DNA from: Acidimicrobiaceae bacterium
Lineage (GTDB): Bacteria; Actinomycetota; Acidimicrobiia; Acidimicrobiales; Aldehydirespiratoraceae
Length of the DNA: 64,000 nucleotides
Assembly: GCA_009843735.1 (NCBI GenBank)
Contig: VYCW01000099.1
Location: 8,602 to 72,601, forward strand
Reading direction: 5' to 3'
The first letter of the stretch is position 1, and every line of letters begins with the position of its first letter. The position numbers and the translations under genes were made by a program. Positions 1 to 9,104 of this stretch are shown here, piece by piece. The notes below the pieces were generated by a model, which made no database searches, was not told the origin of the DNA, and saw nothing but the letters and a program-made list of their open reading frames with translations.

Positions 1-1008
1 CACCGGCACCCCCAGCTCGGTCTGCACCGAGACCACGATCCCGCCCTTGGCCGAGCCGTCCAGCTTGGTGAGCACCACGCCGGTGACGTTGACCGCCTCG
101 GTGAACTGCCGGGCCTGGGCCAGGCCGTTCTGGCCGGTGGTGGCATCCAGCACCAGGAGAGTCTCGGTGACGACGCCGGACCCCTTCTCGGCCACCCGCC
201 TCACCTTCTGGAGCTCCGACATGAGGTTCTGGGAGGTGTGGAACCTTCCGGCGGTGTCGGCGAGAACCAGGTCGGCTCTCCGGGCGGCGGCCGACTCCAC
301 CGCGTCGAACACCACCGACGCGGGGTCGGCCCCCTCCGCGCCCCGCACGATGTGGGCCGACGAGCGCTCCGCCCACATGGCGAGCTGATCGGCGGCCGCG
401 GCCCGGAACGTGTCACCCGCGGCCAGCACCACCAGGGCGCCGCGGTCGCTCTCGCGTTTGGCCAGCTTGCCGATGGTGGTGGTCTTTCCGGTGCCGTTCA
501 CGCCCACGAAGAGCCACACCGAAGGGCGCCGGCCGTCATCCCGCCGGGCCAGGGAGCGGTCGAAGCCGCTGAGACGCTCTCGCAGCTCGGCCTGGAGCGC
601 GGCCACCGCCTGCGCGGGCTCGTCGCTTCCGGTGGCGACCCGGGCCCTGGCCGCGCCCACGATCTCCGAGCTGACCGACAGACCGACGTCGGCCCGGATC
701 AGGGCCTCGGTGACCTCGGTCCAGGAGTCCTCGGAGACCGACGGCTTCTCAAGCGCCGAGGCCAGCGAGCCCGCCAGCGCGGTCCTGGCCTTGCCCAGCC
801 GGTCGCGCAGCGAGGGACTGGCCTCGGCCGCGGCTCCAGGGTCGCGCTCGGCCACCCGGTCGATCAGCCTGTCGGCGAGCTGGCCAACGGCCCCGCCGCC
901 ACCAGCGTCGGCCTGCGACCGGCGGCGCCGGCGTGCCACTACGACGACAACCGCCACCAGCACGGCGGCGGCCACGGCGGCCAGCAGGACGACGACAGCC
1001 GGCGTCAT
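1..1008 (-). CDS. ftsY: Signal recognition particle receptor FtsY (C-terminus beyond window)
   Basis: Membrane-bound GTPase that receives SRP-ribosome complexes and delivers nascent membrane proteins to the Sec translocon. The minus-strand reading runs off the window at position 1. It begins MTPAVVVLLAAVAAAVL, a single N-terminal membrane segment followed by an arginine-rich patch, as in actinobacterial FtsY. An NG domain follows: a four-helix N part, the P-loop GVNGTGKTTTIGKLAK, then AAGDTFRAAA, the DTAGR switch motif and TKLDGSAKGG. The start ATG lies inside the stop codon of the upstream protease gene (ATGA overlap), so the two are probably translationally coupled. The acidic A domain of Escherichia coli FtsY is absent, which is normal for this phylum. 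Only the last part of the G domain is missing. Identity is secure. Confidence 0.95.
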   Translation of the reverse strand, partial: MTPAVVVLLAAVAAAVLVAVVVVVARRRRRSQADAGGGGAVGQLADRLIDRVAERDPGAAAEASPSLRDRLGKARTALAGSLASALEKPSVSEDSWTEVTEALIRADVGLSVSSEIVGAARARVATGSDEPAQAVAALQAELRERLSGFDRSLARRDDGRRPSVWLFVGVNGTGKTTTIGKLAKRESDRGALVVLAAGDTFRAAAADQLAMWAERSSAHIVRGAEGADPASVVFDAVESAAARRADLVLADTAGRFHTSQNLMSELQKVRRVAEKGSGVVTETLLVLDATTGQNGLAQARQFTEAVNVTGVVLTKLDGSAKGGIVVSVQTELGVPV

Positions 1009-2411
1009 TCGATGGCGTCCAGAACGGCGGTGGCGATGTAGATGTCGCCGCCTCGCCTGACGGTCAGCTCGACGGTCTCGCCCGGCAAGCGCAGCTTCAC
1101 CGCGGCTGAGAGTTCAAAGATGTCGTACATGGGCTCGGAGTCGATGCTAACGATGACATCGCCTTCCATCAGTCCCGCCTCTTCGGCCGGCGACTCGGGC
1201 ACGACCTCCATCACGACCACCCCGACGTCCCCGTCCCCGGCCGCCTGGCCGCTGATGCCCAGGTACCCGAGTTCCAGCGACTCCCCGCTCACGATGCGAG
1301 TGGCGATCAGCTCCACGGTGTCGCTGGGAACGGCGAACCCGAGCCCGATATTTCCCCCCGAAGTGGTCTGGATCATGGTGTTCATCCCGATGACCCGGCC
1401 CTGCCAGTCGGCCAGAGCGCCCCCAGAGTTGCCGCGGTTGATGGCCGCGTCGGTCTGGATCATCTCGATAGGCACCGGCGATTCAGGATCGGCCCCGCCC
1501 TGGACCTGGATTCGGACCGCGCTCACGATGCCGGCGGTGACCGTGCCCGTCAGCCCGAGAGGGCTGCCGATGGCCACCGCGAGCTGGCCCACCCTCACCG
1601 ACGAGGCCGGTGCGAACCGGGCCGCCATAAGGTCCAGTCCCTCGGGGTCGACCCGAACCACAGCCACATCGTGGGCGGTTGACCCCCCGACGATCTCGCC
1701 CTCGACGCTGACGCCGTCCGAGAGGACAATGTTGACGCTGGAGGCACCCTCGACAACGTGCTGGTTGGTCACGATGTAGCCGTTATCGGCGTCCCACACG
1801 ATGCCGGAGCCCAAGCCGAACCCGAACTCGGACGAGGACTCGATTTCCACCAGCACCACCGAGGGGCCGAGGGCCTCGGCCACCGCTACCACCGGCTCCT
1901 CGCCGACCGCGGGCGCCGGGTACAGGGGATCAGTCGGCGACGGGAGCGGCGCCGGGGAGGCATCGGCTGGGGACTCCGGAGCCACCTCCTCCGATGACCG
2001 GACCTCGCTCGCTCGAGCACCCTCGGCGCCGGCATCCCTCCCGTCGGGGGCGGTGGTGTCCGCGGGAGCCGGTCCGTCGGCGACCGCGGCCTCCTCGGGC
2101 GAGGCCAGCCTGATCGAGGGGGCGGGCTGGTCCTGGAGCAAGCCCTCTGAGATGACCCAACCGGTCAACGTCACCATCGTGCCGATCAAGCCGACGAGAA
2201 CCAGTGCGGCCAACACCCGGAAACCCGGCCCGCGGCGGGCTGGGGCCGGCGTTGGCCTGACACCGTCGGAACCGGCGGCGGGCCTGACGACCGCGGTGGG
2301 GCGCCGTCGGGGCGGTGGCGGGGGCGGCAGCGGGCTACCGGACAGAGGCCGGGAAAGCGGCTCAGGCGCGCGTTCAGCACCGCGTCCGTCGGTCGGATCG
2401 GCGCTGCTCAT
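1005..2411 (-). CDS. Membrane-anchored HtrA/DegP-type serine protease with PDZ domain
   Basis: Envelope quality-control protease, predicted to face outside the membrane. The 468-residue protein has a proline-rich cytoplasmic N-terminus (1-62), one membrane segment (about 64-88), an acidic Pro/Ala-rich linker (about 95-170), a trypsin-fold domain and a C-terminal PDZ domain (about 385-465). The catalytic triad is visible: His218 in TNQHVVEG, Asp248 in AHDVAVVRVD, and Ser329 in GNSGGAL. The layout resembles mycobacterial HtrA/PepD proteins. The gene lies between smc and ftsY, which are adjacent in many bacteria, and its TGA stop overlaps the ftsY start. A TAGCCT -10-like hexamer ends 9 nt before the ATG, so the gene may have its own short-leader promoter. 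The physiological substrate is unknown. Confidence 0.9.
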   Translation of the reverse strand: MSSADPTDGRGAERAPEPLSRPLSGSPLPPPPPPRRRPTAVVRPAAGSDGVRPTPAPARRGPGFRVLAALVLVGLIGTMVTLTGWVISEGLLQDQPAPSIRLASPEEAAVADGPAPADTTAPDGRDAGAEGARASEVRSSEEVAPESPADASPAPLPSPTDPLYPAPAVGEEPVVAVAEALGPSVVLVEIESSSEFGFGLGSGIVWDADNGYIVTNQHVVEGASSVNIVLSDGVSVEGEIVGGSTAHDVAVVRVDPEGLDLMAARFAPASSVRVGQLAVAIGSPLGLTGTVTAGIVSAVRIQVQGGADPESPVPIEMIQTDAAINRGNSGGALADWQGRVIGMNTMIQTTSGGNIGLGFAVPSDTVELIATRIVSGESLELGYLGISGQAAGDGDVGVVVMEVVPESPAEEAGLMEGDVIVSIDSEPMYDIFELSAAVKLRLPGETVELTVRRGGDIYIATAVLDAIE

Positions 2412-2472
2412 GGCACTCGAAGGCTAGGCAGCCGAAGTGAGAGACTCGTGAGAAGGAGGCTACCGAGGCCCC

Positions 2473-5400
2473 TCAGGCGGCGTCCGAGACTCGTTCCGAG
2501 ACCACCATCGAGGATCCGCCCGGCTTCATCGACACCCCCTGCAGGCAGTCGGCAGCCTCCATGGTCCGCTTCTGGTGGGTGACGATCACCAGCTGGGCGT
2601 CGGAGCGGAACTCGTCCACGAGCTTCAGGAAGCGGTGCAGGTTCACGTCGTCCAGAGCGGCCTCCACCTCGTCCATCACGTAGAACGGCGAGGGTCGGCT
2701 GCGGAACACCGCGAACAGGAAGGCCAAGGCGGCCAGCGACCGCTCGCCGCCCGAGAGCAGCGACAGGCGCTTCACGTTCTTTCCCGATGGCTTGGCCGAG
2801 ATCTCAATGCCGGTGTTGAGCAGGTCGTCGGGGTCGGTGAGGGCCAGCCGTCCCTCGCCTCCCGGGAACAGCGACTCGAACAGCACCTCGAAGTTGGCGG
2901 CCACATCGGCGAAGGCCGAGCCGAACACGGTCTTGATCTCGCTGTCGATCGAGCGGATAACCCGGTTGAGGTCCCGCCGGGCGGCGCGGATGTCGTCCAG
3001 CTGACCCTTGAGAAGCTCGTGGCGCTCGTACAGCTCGTCGTACTCGGCCAGGGCCAGAGGATTGACCGGACCCATGATGTCCAGCTCCGCGGCCAAGTGG
3101 TCGGCCCGCTGCTGGGGCTCGATCCCCTCCTCCAGCGCGGGCAGGGTCACCTCCGCGGCGTCGGCGGGAGAGAGGCCGTAGGTGTCCCGCAGCCGCTCGA
3201 CGGCTCCCTGAAGCTGGGTCCGGACCTCGGCCTCCTCTATGTCGCGTCGCCCCTCAGCGGCCCGCAGGGCCTCGTAACGACGGTCGGCGTCGGCTGACCG
3301 CCGGCGCAGGTCGTCGAGCTCGGCCGCCAGTGCCCGAGCCACCTCGGAGTGCTCGCGGCGGATCTGGCGGATCTCCGTGAGGCCTGCCTCCACCGCGGCG
3401 GCTCGCGCCTGCACCGCTCGTCCGAGCGTCTCCAGCACCCTGGACTCGCGCTCCAGTGCGGCCAGGCGGCCCGTCGCAGCCGCCAGGGACGCGTCATGAC
3501 GGTCCAAACGCTCCTGCAACTCACCGAGGCGAGACTCGAGCATCTGCCTCCGCTGCTGGAGCCCGGCGTCGGTAGCGCCTCGCTCGGCGACCCTCTCCGC
3601 CAGCTGGAGGGCGCGCCGGTCTAGTTCGCTGCGAGCCTCCGACGCCTGGCGGCTGCTCTGCCGGGCCATGGCCTCGGCCGCCTCCAATCCGGGAAGGCGG
3701 GACTCGATCTCGGCGGTGCGGGCCACCGACTCATCGAAGCGGCGGGAGGTCTCCGCGAGATGGTCCCGCAGTTCGCTGATGGAGTTGTCGAGGTCGCGCC
3801 GCTCGGCGTCGAGGCGGCTGATGGCCTCGGTCGCCGATGCGGCCCCCGCCTCGGCCGCGGCCAGGCGCCGGCCGAGCTCATCGGCGCGGTCCCTCCTCTC
3901 CGCCAGCTCTGCCCGGGCCTGCTCGCAGGCCGCTCCGGCCCGCTCGCAGGCGTCCAGGGCCGCTCCGGCCTTCTCGGCGGCCTCGGTCAATGCGGGGCCC
4001 AGGCCGGCCGCGGAGTGCACGCCCAGCCTCCAGCCCCGGCCGCTCAGCCGGTCACCGGCCGCGGTCACGGCCACCAGATCGGAGGCACCCGTCCAGACGT
4101 CGGCCGCGCAACGCCAGTCACCCTCCACCAGCACGACGCCGGCGAGCAGCAGGTCGAGCAGCCTCGCCACGTCGGGATCGGAGGCGCGGACCCGGCCCCT
4201 AAGGGGCTCCGAGCGGGTCCCACCGGAGCCCGCGGTGATCGCGGTGGCGGCCGGCGGCTCGGCGGCCCCGCCGATGGCCTCCAGCGCGATCACGGCCGCT
4301 CCGGCGTCGTTGGCCTCCAGGCTGTCGAGCACGCGGCGGGCGGCGGCCACATCGCGCACCACCACCGCGCTGATGGTGTCGCCGACGGCGGCCGCGAACG
4401 CGGCCTCCAGGCCCTCGTCGACCTCCACGAGGTCGCCGAGCAGGCCGAGAGCACCTCCGGACGCGTCCAGCACCTCATCCGGCACCGGGCCCGCGGACTC
4501 CTCGAGGGCCATGGCCAGCGCCTCGCGCCTCGCCGTCCAGTGCCGGAGATCCCCCTCGGCCGAGGTGCTGGCCTGGACCGCGGCCTCCAGCGCGGCGGCG
4601 GCCGCCTCGTGAGCGCGGTCGGCCTCCGCGTGCTCGCCGCGCAGGCCGGCGATCTCGGACTCGCTCCGCCCGAGCTCGAGACGGCGCTGATCGGCTCGAC
4701 CAGCCAGATCCGCCATGCGGTCCTCGGAGTCCTGCAGGCGTTTAGCCAGACGGCTCCGCTCCGACTCGTTGAGGGTGGTCGCCGACCGCAGCGCCGACAG
4801 CTCACCCCGGGCCGCGGCCGCTTCGCTCACCTCTTCGGCGCCGAGCGATCCGGCGTCCCCCCACTCAGCATCGAACGCGCTCCGGTCCGCCTCCAGTCGC
4901 TCCTGCATCTGCGCCAGCCGGCTCCGGTCGCCGGCCGCGGCGGCGTCCGCCGAGGCGACGTCCTGAAGCTCCCGGCGGGACCGGTCCATCTCGTCTCTCA
5001 GTGCGGCGACCAGATCGTGATCGGTGAGGACGGCCCGCTCCCGCTCGAGGCCGCGCTGACGCTCGGCCGCCACCGCAGCCAGCCCGCCCGCCCGGGCTCG
5101 CAGCCCCTCTAGGCGGGCCAGCCGCTCAGAATGGTCATCCAAGCCGTGGCGGGCCAACCGCTGCTCGTTCTCGGCCACGCCTGCACCGACCTCCGCGAGC
5201 TCGGCCTGCAACTGGGCCTTCTCGGCAGCCCGGGCCTCCCCCACATCCTTGTGGGCGCGCAGCCGCTTCCGCAGCTCGGCGATCTCCTGACCGGCCAGGT
5301 ACACCCGCAGGGCCTCCAGCTCCGACAGCAAATCGGCATGGCGCCGGGCCGCCTCAGCCTGCTTCTCCAGGGGCCTCAGCCGTCGCCGGACCTCCGAGGT

Positions 5401-5982
5401 GAGGTCGCTGACGCGGGTAAGGTCGCCGTCGGTGCCCAGCAGGCGGCGCTCGGCCCGCTCCCGCCTCTTGCGGTACTTGAGAACGCCGGCCGCTTCCTCG
5501 ACCACAGCCCGTCGATCGACAGGGCGAGCGCTGAGCACGGCGTCGACCTGGGTCTGGGACACGATCATGTGCTGCTGGCGTCCGACCCCGGTGTCGGAGA
5601 GCAGCTCGACGACGTCGAGGAGCCGGCAGGGGGTGCCGTTCAGCGAGTAGCTCGACTCGCCGTCGCGGAACAGCGTGCGGGTTATGCGCACCTCGCTGGC
5701 CGCCGACGCGAGCATGCCGTCGGAGTTGTCGATCGTCAGCGACACCTCGGCCCTACCCAGGGGCGGCTTCCGGTCGGTGCCCGCGAAGATCACGTCGTCC
5801 ATCCGGGCGGACCGGACCGCGCTCGGTGCTTGAGCGCCGAGGACCCAGGCCACCGCGTCCACGACATTGGACTTGCCGCTGCCGTTGGGGCCGACGACCA
5901 CGGTCACGCCGGGCTCCAGCCGTATGGTGGCCGACTCGGCGAAGGACTTGAAGCCCTTCAGAGTCAGGGTCTTCAGATACAC
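2473..5982 (-). CDS. smc: Chromosome segregation ATPase SMC
   Basis: Condensin-type ATPase that organises and segregates the chromosome, normally with ScpA and ScpB. The 1169-residue protein shows the full SMC plan: N-terminal Walker A GPNGSGKS (31-38), a long coiled coil, a hinge at about 500-650 (ALGLLGDLVEVDEGLEAAF), a second coiled coil, and a C-terminal head with the ABC signature LSGGERSLAALAF and Walker B FYVMDEVEAALDD. The start is GTG. TAGCGT ends 7 nt upstream with no Shine-Dalgarno sequence between, so a leaderless mRNA is likely. The conserved order with the MutM-family gene, rnc and ftsY matches other actinobacteria. ScpA/ScpB are not in this window. Confidence 0.97.
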   Translation of the reverse strand: MYLKTLTLKGFKSFAESATIRLEPGVTVVVGPNGSGKSNVVDAVAWVLGAQAPSAVRSARMDDVIFAGTDRKPPLGRAEVSLTIDNSDGMLASAASEVRITRTLFRDGESSYSLNGTPCRLLDVVELLSDTGVGRQQHMIVSQTQVDAVLSARPVDRRAVVEEAAGVLKYRKRRERAERRLLGTDGDLTRVSDLTSEVRRRLRPLEKQAEAARRHADLLSELEALRVYLAGQEIAELRKRLRAHKDVGEARAAEKAQLQAELAEVGAGVAENEQRLARHGLDDHSERLARLEGLRARAGGLAAVAAERQRGLERERAVLTDHDLVAALRDEMDRSRRELQDVASADAAAAGDRSRLAQMQERLEADRSAFDAEWGDAGSLGAEEVSEAAAARGELSALRSATTLNESERSRLAKRLQDSEDRMADLAGRADQRRLELGRSESEIAGLRGEHAEADRAHEAAAAALEAAVQASTSAEGDLRHWTARREALAMALEESAGPVPDEVLDASGGALGLLGDLVEVDEGLEAAFAAAVGDTISAVVVRDVAAARRVLDSLEANDAGAAVIALEAIGGAAEPPAATAITAGSGGTRSEPLRGRVRASDPDVARLLDLLLAGVVLVEGDWRCAADVWTGASDLVAVTAAGDRLSGRGWRLGVHSAAGLGPALTEAAEKAGAALDACERAGAACEQARAELAERRDRADELGRRLAAAEAGAASATEAISRLDAERRDLDNSISELRDHLAETSRRFDESVARTAEIESRLPGLEAAEAMARQSSRQASEARSELDRRALQLAERVAERGATDAGLQQRRQMLESRLGELQERLDRHDASLAAATGRLAALERESRVLETLGRAVQARAAAVEAGLTEIRQIRREHSEVARALAAELDDLRRRSADADRRYEALRAAEGRRDIEEAEVRTQLQGAVERLRDTYGLSPADAAEVTLPALEEGIEPQQRADHLAAELDIMGPVNPLALAEYDELYERHELLKGQLDDIRAARRDLNRVIRSIDSEIKTVFGSAFADVAANFEVLFESLFPGGEGRLALTDPDDLLNTGIEISAKPSGKNVKRLSLLSGGERSLAALAFLFAVFRSRPSPFYVMDEVEAALDDVNLHRFLKLVDEFRSDAQLVIVTHQKRTMEAADCLQGVSMKPGGSSMVVSERVSDAA

Positions 5983-5989
5983 GCCCGCG

Positions 5990-5995
5990 ACGCTA
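5990..5995 (-). promoter_or_regulatory. -10 element TAGCGT of smc (leaderless)
   Basis: On the minus strand TAGCGT is followed by a 7-nt spacer and then the GTG of smc. A transcript starting about 7 nt after the hexamer would begin at the start codon. Confidence 0.6.
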
Positions 5996-6065
5996 GTTGG
6001 GGCCGCTGTCGACTCCGAGCATCCCCCGGCGGAGCCGGCCGCCCGCTGGCTCCGGTCGTCTCAGG

Positions 6066-6926
6066 TCAGACCTGGGTGTCGCAGTAGTAGGTCCAGACGC
6101 CCCGGAACCGGATGCGCTTGATCGGGGTCCTGGAGCGTTCGCTCAGATCTCCGTGACGGCCCCACACCTTCAGATGGGTGGCGTAGCCGCCCGGCTGACC
6201 GAACGGATCCACGAACGGGCGGTCCGGAACCGAGGTGCCGCGGTACTTCACGGCGTCGTGCATCGTGCCGACCAGCGACCGGTGCAGGCGCCGGATCTCC
6301 TGGGTGGACAGCGTGCTGCACACCCGGTCGTAGCGCAGCCCGGCCTCGAAGAGGATCTCGTCGGCGTAGATGTCGCCGACGCCCACCACGAACGTGTCGT
6401 CGGTCAGCAGAGCCTTGAGCTTGTCGCTTCGCTGCAGCAGCATCCGACCCATCTCGGTCCAGGAGATGGGGGTGGCAACGGGGTCGAGGCCGTAGCCGGC
6501 CAACTCCGGCACGGCCGCGTCGAGGTCGTCGTCGGACACCACGAACAGTTGCCCGGTTCCCTCGGTGTCGACGAAGCGAAGCTGGCCGTACTGCGTGAAC
6601 GAGATCACGACCTCGGTGCCGGCGACCCTGGGGTTCTTGTTGGCGTTGCGGCGGGGTGAGCCCGACGAGCCCAGCGACAGCACCAGCAGCTGCTCCGTGC
6701 TTAGCTCGATCACGAGATACAGGCCCACCCGCCTGACGTCGACGATCTTCGCTCCCTCCAGCTGGGACGTGAACGCCTTGCGGGTGTGGTAACGGCGCAG
6801 GCACTTCATGCTGGCGGCCTCGGCCGCCTTGACCTTGCGGCCGATTATCTCCCGCTCGAGGTCCCGCCTGATGGTCTCCACCTCGGGAAGCTCGAAGTCG
6901 AGAGTGTGGGCGCGGGAGGAGCTCAT
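6066..6926 (-). CDS. mutM: MutM/Fpg-family protein with degenerate active site
   Basis: By fold and position this is the Fpg (formamidopyrimidine-DNA glycosylase) of the rnc-mutM-smc cluster, 286 residues long, with ELPEVETIRR near the N-terminus and a helix-two-turn-helix VGVGDIYADEILF. The catalytic features of the family are missing. Active Fpg starts MPELPEVET and uses Pro1 as nucleophile; here the frame reads MSSSRAHTLDFELPEVET, with Phe in place of Pro and ten extra residues before it. The usual RRGKYL lysine is replaced (RRVGLYL). The H2TH Asn is Asp (GVGDIY rather than GVGNIY). Three of the four zinc-finger cysteines are gone (GDLSERSRTPI; TYYCDTQV), with the finger arginine. No alternative start restores Pro1. 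It may bind damaged DNA without cutting or have another role. Family membership is sure; glycosylase activity is doubtful. Confidence 0.85.
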   Translation of the reverse strand: MSSSRAHTLDFELPEVETIRRDLEREIIGRKVKAAEAASMKCLRRYHTRKAFTSQLEGAKIVDVRRVGLYLVIELSTEQLLVLSLGSSGSPRRNANKNPRVAGTEVVISFTQYGQLRFVDTEGTGQLFVVSDDDLDAAVPELAGYGLDPVATPISWTEMGRMLLQRSDKLKALLTDDTFVVGVGDIYADEILFEAGLRYDRVCSTLSTQEIRRLHRSLVGTMHDAVKYRGTSVPDRPFVDPFGQPGGYATHLKVWGRHGDLSERSRTPIKRIRFRGVWTYYCDTQV

Positions 6927-6960
6927 GGTCGGACCTCGACTGGTGAACGGGATTCGAGAA

Positions 6961-7668
6961 TCATGACGGGAACTTGGCCGTGAGGGAGGCGTAGGCGACC
7001 TCGGCCGCCCGCTGCTCGGCGTCCTTCTTCGTGCTGCCCGCGCCCACTCCGGCCTCGTCGCCGGCCCACACCTCGGCGCGGAACCGACGATGGTGCGCCG
7101 GGCCGCTGGTGGTCACTTCGTAGGAGGGGGGATCCAGACCGAGGCGGGCAGCCAGCTCCTGCAGCCTGGTCTTGAAGTCGGCGTGCCCGGGAGAGCTCGC
7201 CACTGCGTCCAGCCGGTCGCCGAGCAGCCGTCCGACCGCGTCGTCTGCCGCGCCGATGCCCCCATCGAGATAGACCGCACCGATTACGGCCTCCACCGCG
7301 TCGGCCAGGATCGACGGCTTGGCCCGGCCACCGGAGACGTGCTCCCCCCGGCCGAGGCGCAACTGCTCGCCCAGCCCCACCGACCGGCCGACCTCGGCCA
7401 GGGTGGCCGAGTTCACGAGCGAGGCGCGGGCCTTGGCCAGATCGCCCTCGGCCCAGTCCCCGAAGCGCTCGTACAGCCTCCCGGTCACGACCAGGCTCAG
7501 CACGGCGTCACCCAGGAACTCCAGCCGCTCGTTCGAGGAGGACCCGGAGTGCTCCGCACACCAGGATCGGTGCGTCAGGGCCAACTCCAGCAGGGCAGGG
7601 TCGTTGAATCGATGACCCAGCCGGTCCATGAGCACCGAGGCGCCCGCCGGGGCGGTCTGGACCGTCAA
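6961..7668 (-). CDS. rnc: Ribonuclease III
   Basis: Double-strand-specific endoribonuclease that processes rRNA precursors and structured mRNAs. The 235-residue protein has the RNase III signature NERLEFLGDAVL (46-57), a second acidic motif ILADAVEAVIGAVYLDGG, and a C-terminal dsRNA-binding domain (DFKTRLQELAARLGLDPPSYE through KKDAEQRAAEVAY). The track start is a TTG whose bases overlap the TGA stop of acpP (TTGA), which suggests coupling. An in-frame ATG at codon 14 (MDRLGHRF) fits the usual family N-terminus equally well, so the start is uncertain by 13 residues. The gene lies in the common acpP-rnc-mutM-smc order. Confidence 0.96.
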   Translation of the reverse strand: MTVQTAPAGASVLMDRLGHRFNDPALLELALTHRSWCAEHSGSSSNERLEFLGDAVLSLVVTGRLYERFGDWAEGDLAKARASLVNSATLAEVGRSVGLGEQLRLGRGEHVSGGRAKPSILADAVEAVIGAVYLDGGIGAADDAVGRLLGDRLDAVASSPGHADFKTRLQELAARLGLDPPSYEVTTSGPAHHRRFRAEVWAGDEAGVGAGSTKKDAEQRAAEVAYASLTAKFPS

Positions 7669-7955
7669 CCGAGCTTCGCCACGACGTAGTCGACGGCGTC
7701 GCGCACCGACCGCAGGTCCTCCAGGTCCTCGTCCTCGATGCGGAAGCCGACGGCGCGCTCGGCCAACTCCTCCTCGATGCCCTCGACGAGCTCGATCAGC
7801 GCCAACGAGTCGGCGTCGAGGTCGTCGGCGAAGGAGGCTCCCTCAGCGATGTCCGAGGGCTCTATCTCGAGGATGTCCGCGAGCCGGTCGCGAATGAGCG
7901 CCAGAACCTCGTCTCGTCCCATGGGCGAGTGCTCCACATGTGTCTCTGCGGGCAT
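7665..7955 (-). CDS. acpP: Acyl carrier protein
   Basis: Carries growing acyl chains on a phosphopantetheine arm during fatty-acid synthesis. The 96-residue acidic protein has the attachment motif DLDADSLALIELV, with Ser50 as the pantetheinylation site. The track shows it only as the tail of a 314-residue frame. The ATG at 7955 was chosen because GGAGG stands about 6 nt upstream and homology begins soon after. The roughly 11-residue leader (MPAETHVEHSP) before the ACP fold is slightly longer than usual, and MGRDEVL at codon 12 is another possible start. Its partners plsX upstream and rnc downstream are the standard neighbours. The 85 bp between plsX and acpP show nothing obvious. Confidence 0.93.
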   Translation of the reverse strand: MPAETHVEHSPMGRDEVLALIRDRLADILEIEPSDIAEGASFADDLDADSLALIELVEGIEEELAERAVGFRIEDEDLEDLRSVRDAVDYVVAKLG

Positions 7956-8041
7956 CGGCGCCTCCGTGCGGGGATATCGATCGATGCAGTCCGACAACCC
8001 TACCGGCGCGTCCGAGGAGGCCACCCCGGATGGATGTGGGG

Positions 8042-9028
8042 CTATCGGCGGGCGACGGCCGCGATGTGTTCCACCATGCCCGCGGCGACCATCTCGCGGG
8101 CCACCCCTATGGCGTTCATGATTGCAGCCGCGCTGCTGGCACCGTGAGAGATCACGCAAACGCCCCGTACTCCGAGCAGCAGCGCCCCCCCGACTCCATC
8201 GGGGTGAAGCTCCCGCGCCATCTCGTCGAGGGCGGGGGCCAGCATCTGTCCCGCCTCCCGCGAGATGTCGTCGGTGTCGATGGCCACCAGCATCCGGCCG
8301 AACAGCGCCCGCAGAGCACCCTCGAGGGCCTTGAGGGTCACGTTCCCGGTGAACCCGTCGGTCACCACCACGTCGATGTCGGGCGTCATGATGTCGCGAC
8401 CCTCGACGTTGCCGACCCACTCCGCACCGACATCTCTGGCCCAGCCGCCGTCGGCGAGCCGCTTGAACACCGCCTTGGTGAAGTCGTTGCCCTTGCCGGC
8501 CTCCTCGCCGATCGACAGCAGGCCGACGCGGGGGCGCTCGATGCCGAAGCGGTCGCGGGCATAGACGGAGCCCATCCGGGCGAACTGCACGAGCCATTCG
8601 GGACGGCACTCGGCGTTGGCGCCCGAGTCGAGCATCGTTGTGGGGCTGGACCCGGGAGTGGGGATCGGCGTTGCGATAGCGGGACGGGTGATTCCCCGAA
8701 TCCGCCCCATGCGCAACAGCGCCGAGCCCATCGCAGCACCCGTGTTCCCGGCGGACACCATGGCCGAGGCCCGCCCGTCGCGGACAGCCTCAGCCGCCCT
8801 CACCAGCGACGAGTCCTTCATCGTGCGGACGCTCGAGCCCGGCTCGGCGTCCATGGGAATCACCTCGGAGGCTTCGATCACCTCCAGCCCGCCGGTGTCG
8901 CCGATCTCGTCCGGTCGCCCCACCAGCACCACCGGGATCCCGAGCTCGTCCGCGGCGCGCCGGGCCCCGGCCACAATCTCGGCGGGGGCCCGGTCGCCCC
9001 CCATCGCGTCAACGGCTACCGGTTCCAT
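8042..9028 (-). CDS. plsX: Phosphate acyltransferase PlsX
   Basis: Converts acyl-ACP to acyl-phosphate, the acyl donor for PlsY in the first step of phospholipid synthesis. The 328-residue sequence opens MEPVAVDAMGGDRAPAEIVAGA, the family's characteristic N-terminus. It continues with VSAGNTGAAM and LLSIGEEAGKGNDF, and ends with a GGALLLGVRGVCVISHGASS segment typical of PlsX. It lies between rpmF and acpP, the classic yceD-rpmF-plsX-acpP order that links ribosome and membrane synthesis. No strong Shine-Dalgarno sequence is visible before the ATG. Confidence 0.96.
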   Translation of the reverse strand: MEPVAVDAMGGDRAPAEIVAGARRAADELGIPVVLVGRPDEIGDTGGLEVIEASEVIPMDAEPGSSVRTMKDSSLVRAAEAVRDGRASAMVSAGNTGAAMGSALLRMGRIRGITRPAIATPIPTPGSSPTTMLDSGANAECRPEWLVQFARMGSVYARDRFGIERPRVGLLSIGEEAGKGNDFTKAVFKRLADGGWARDVGAEWVGNVEGRDIMTPDIDVVVTDGFTGNVTLKALEGALRALFGRMLVAIDTDDISREAGQMLAPALDEMARELHPDGVGGALLLGVRGVCVISHGASSAAAIMNAIGVAREMVAAGMVEHIAAVARR

Positions 9029-9104
9029 GTCTCGTTCAGACCGTTCAACGTCGACAAAGGTTCCATAGACGATCCGGGCGATGAACCCCGGGGCCTCGAT
9101 CGAG

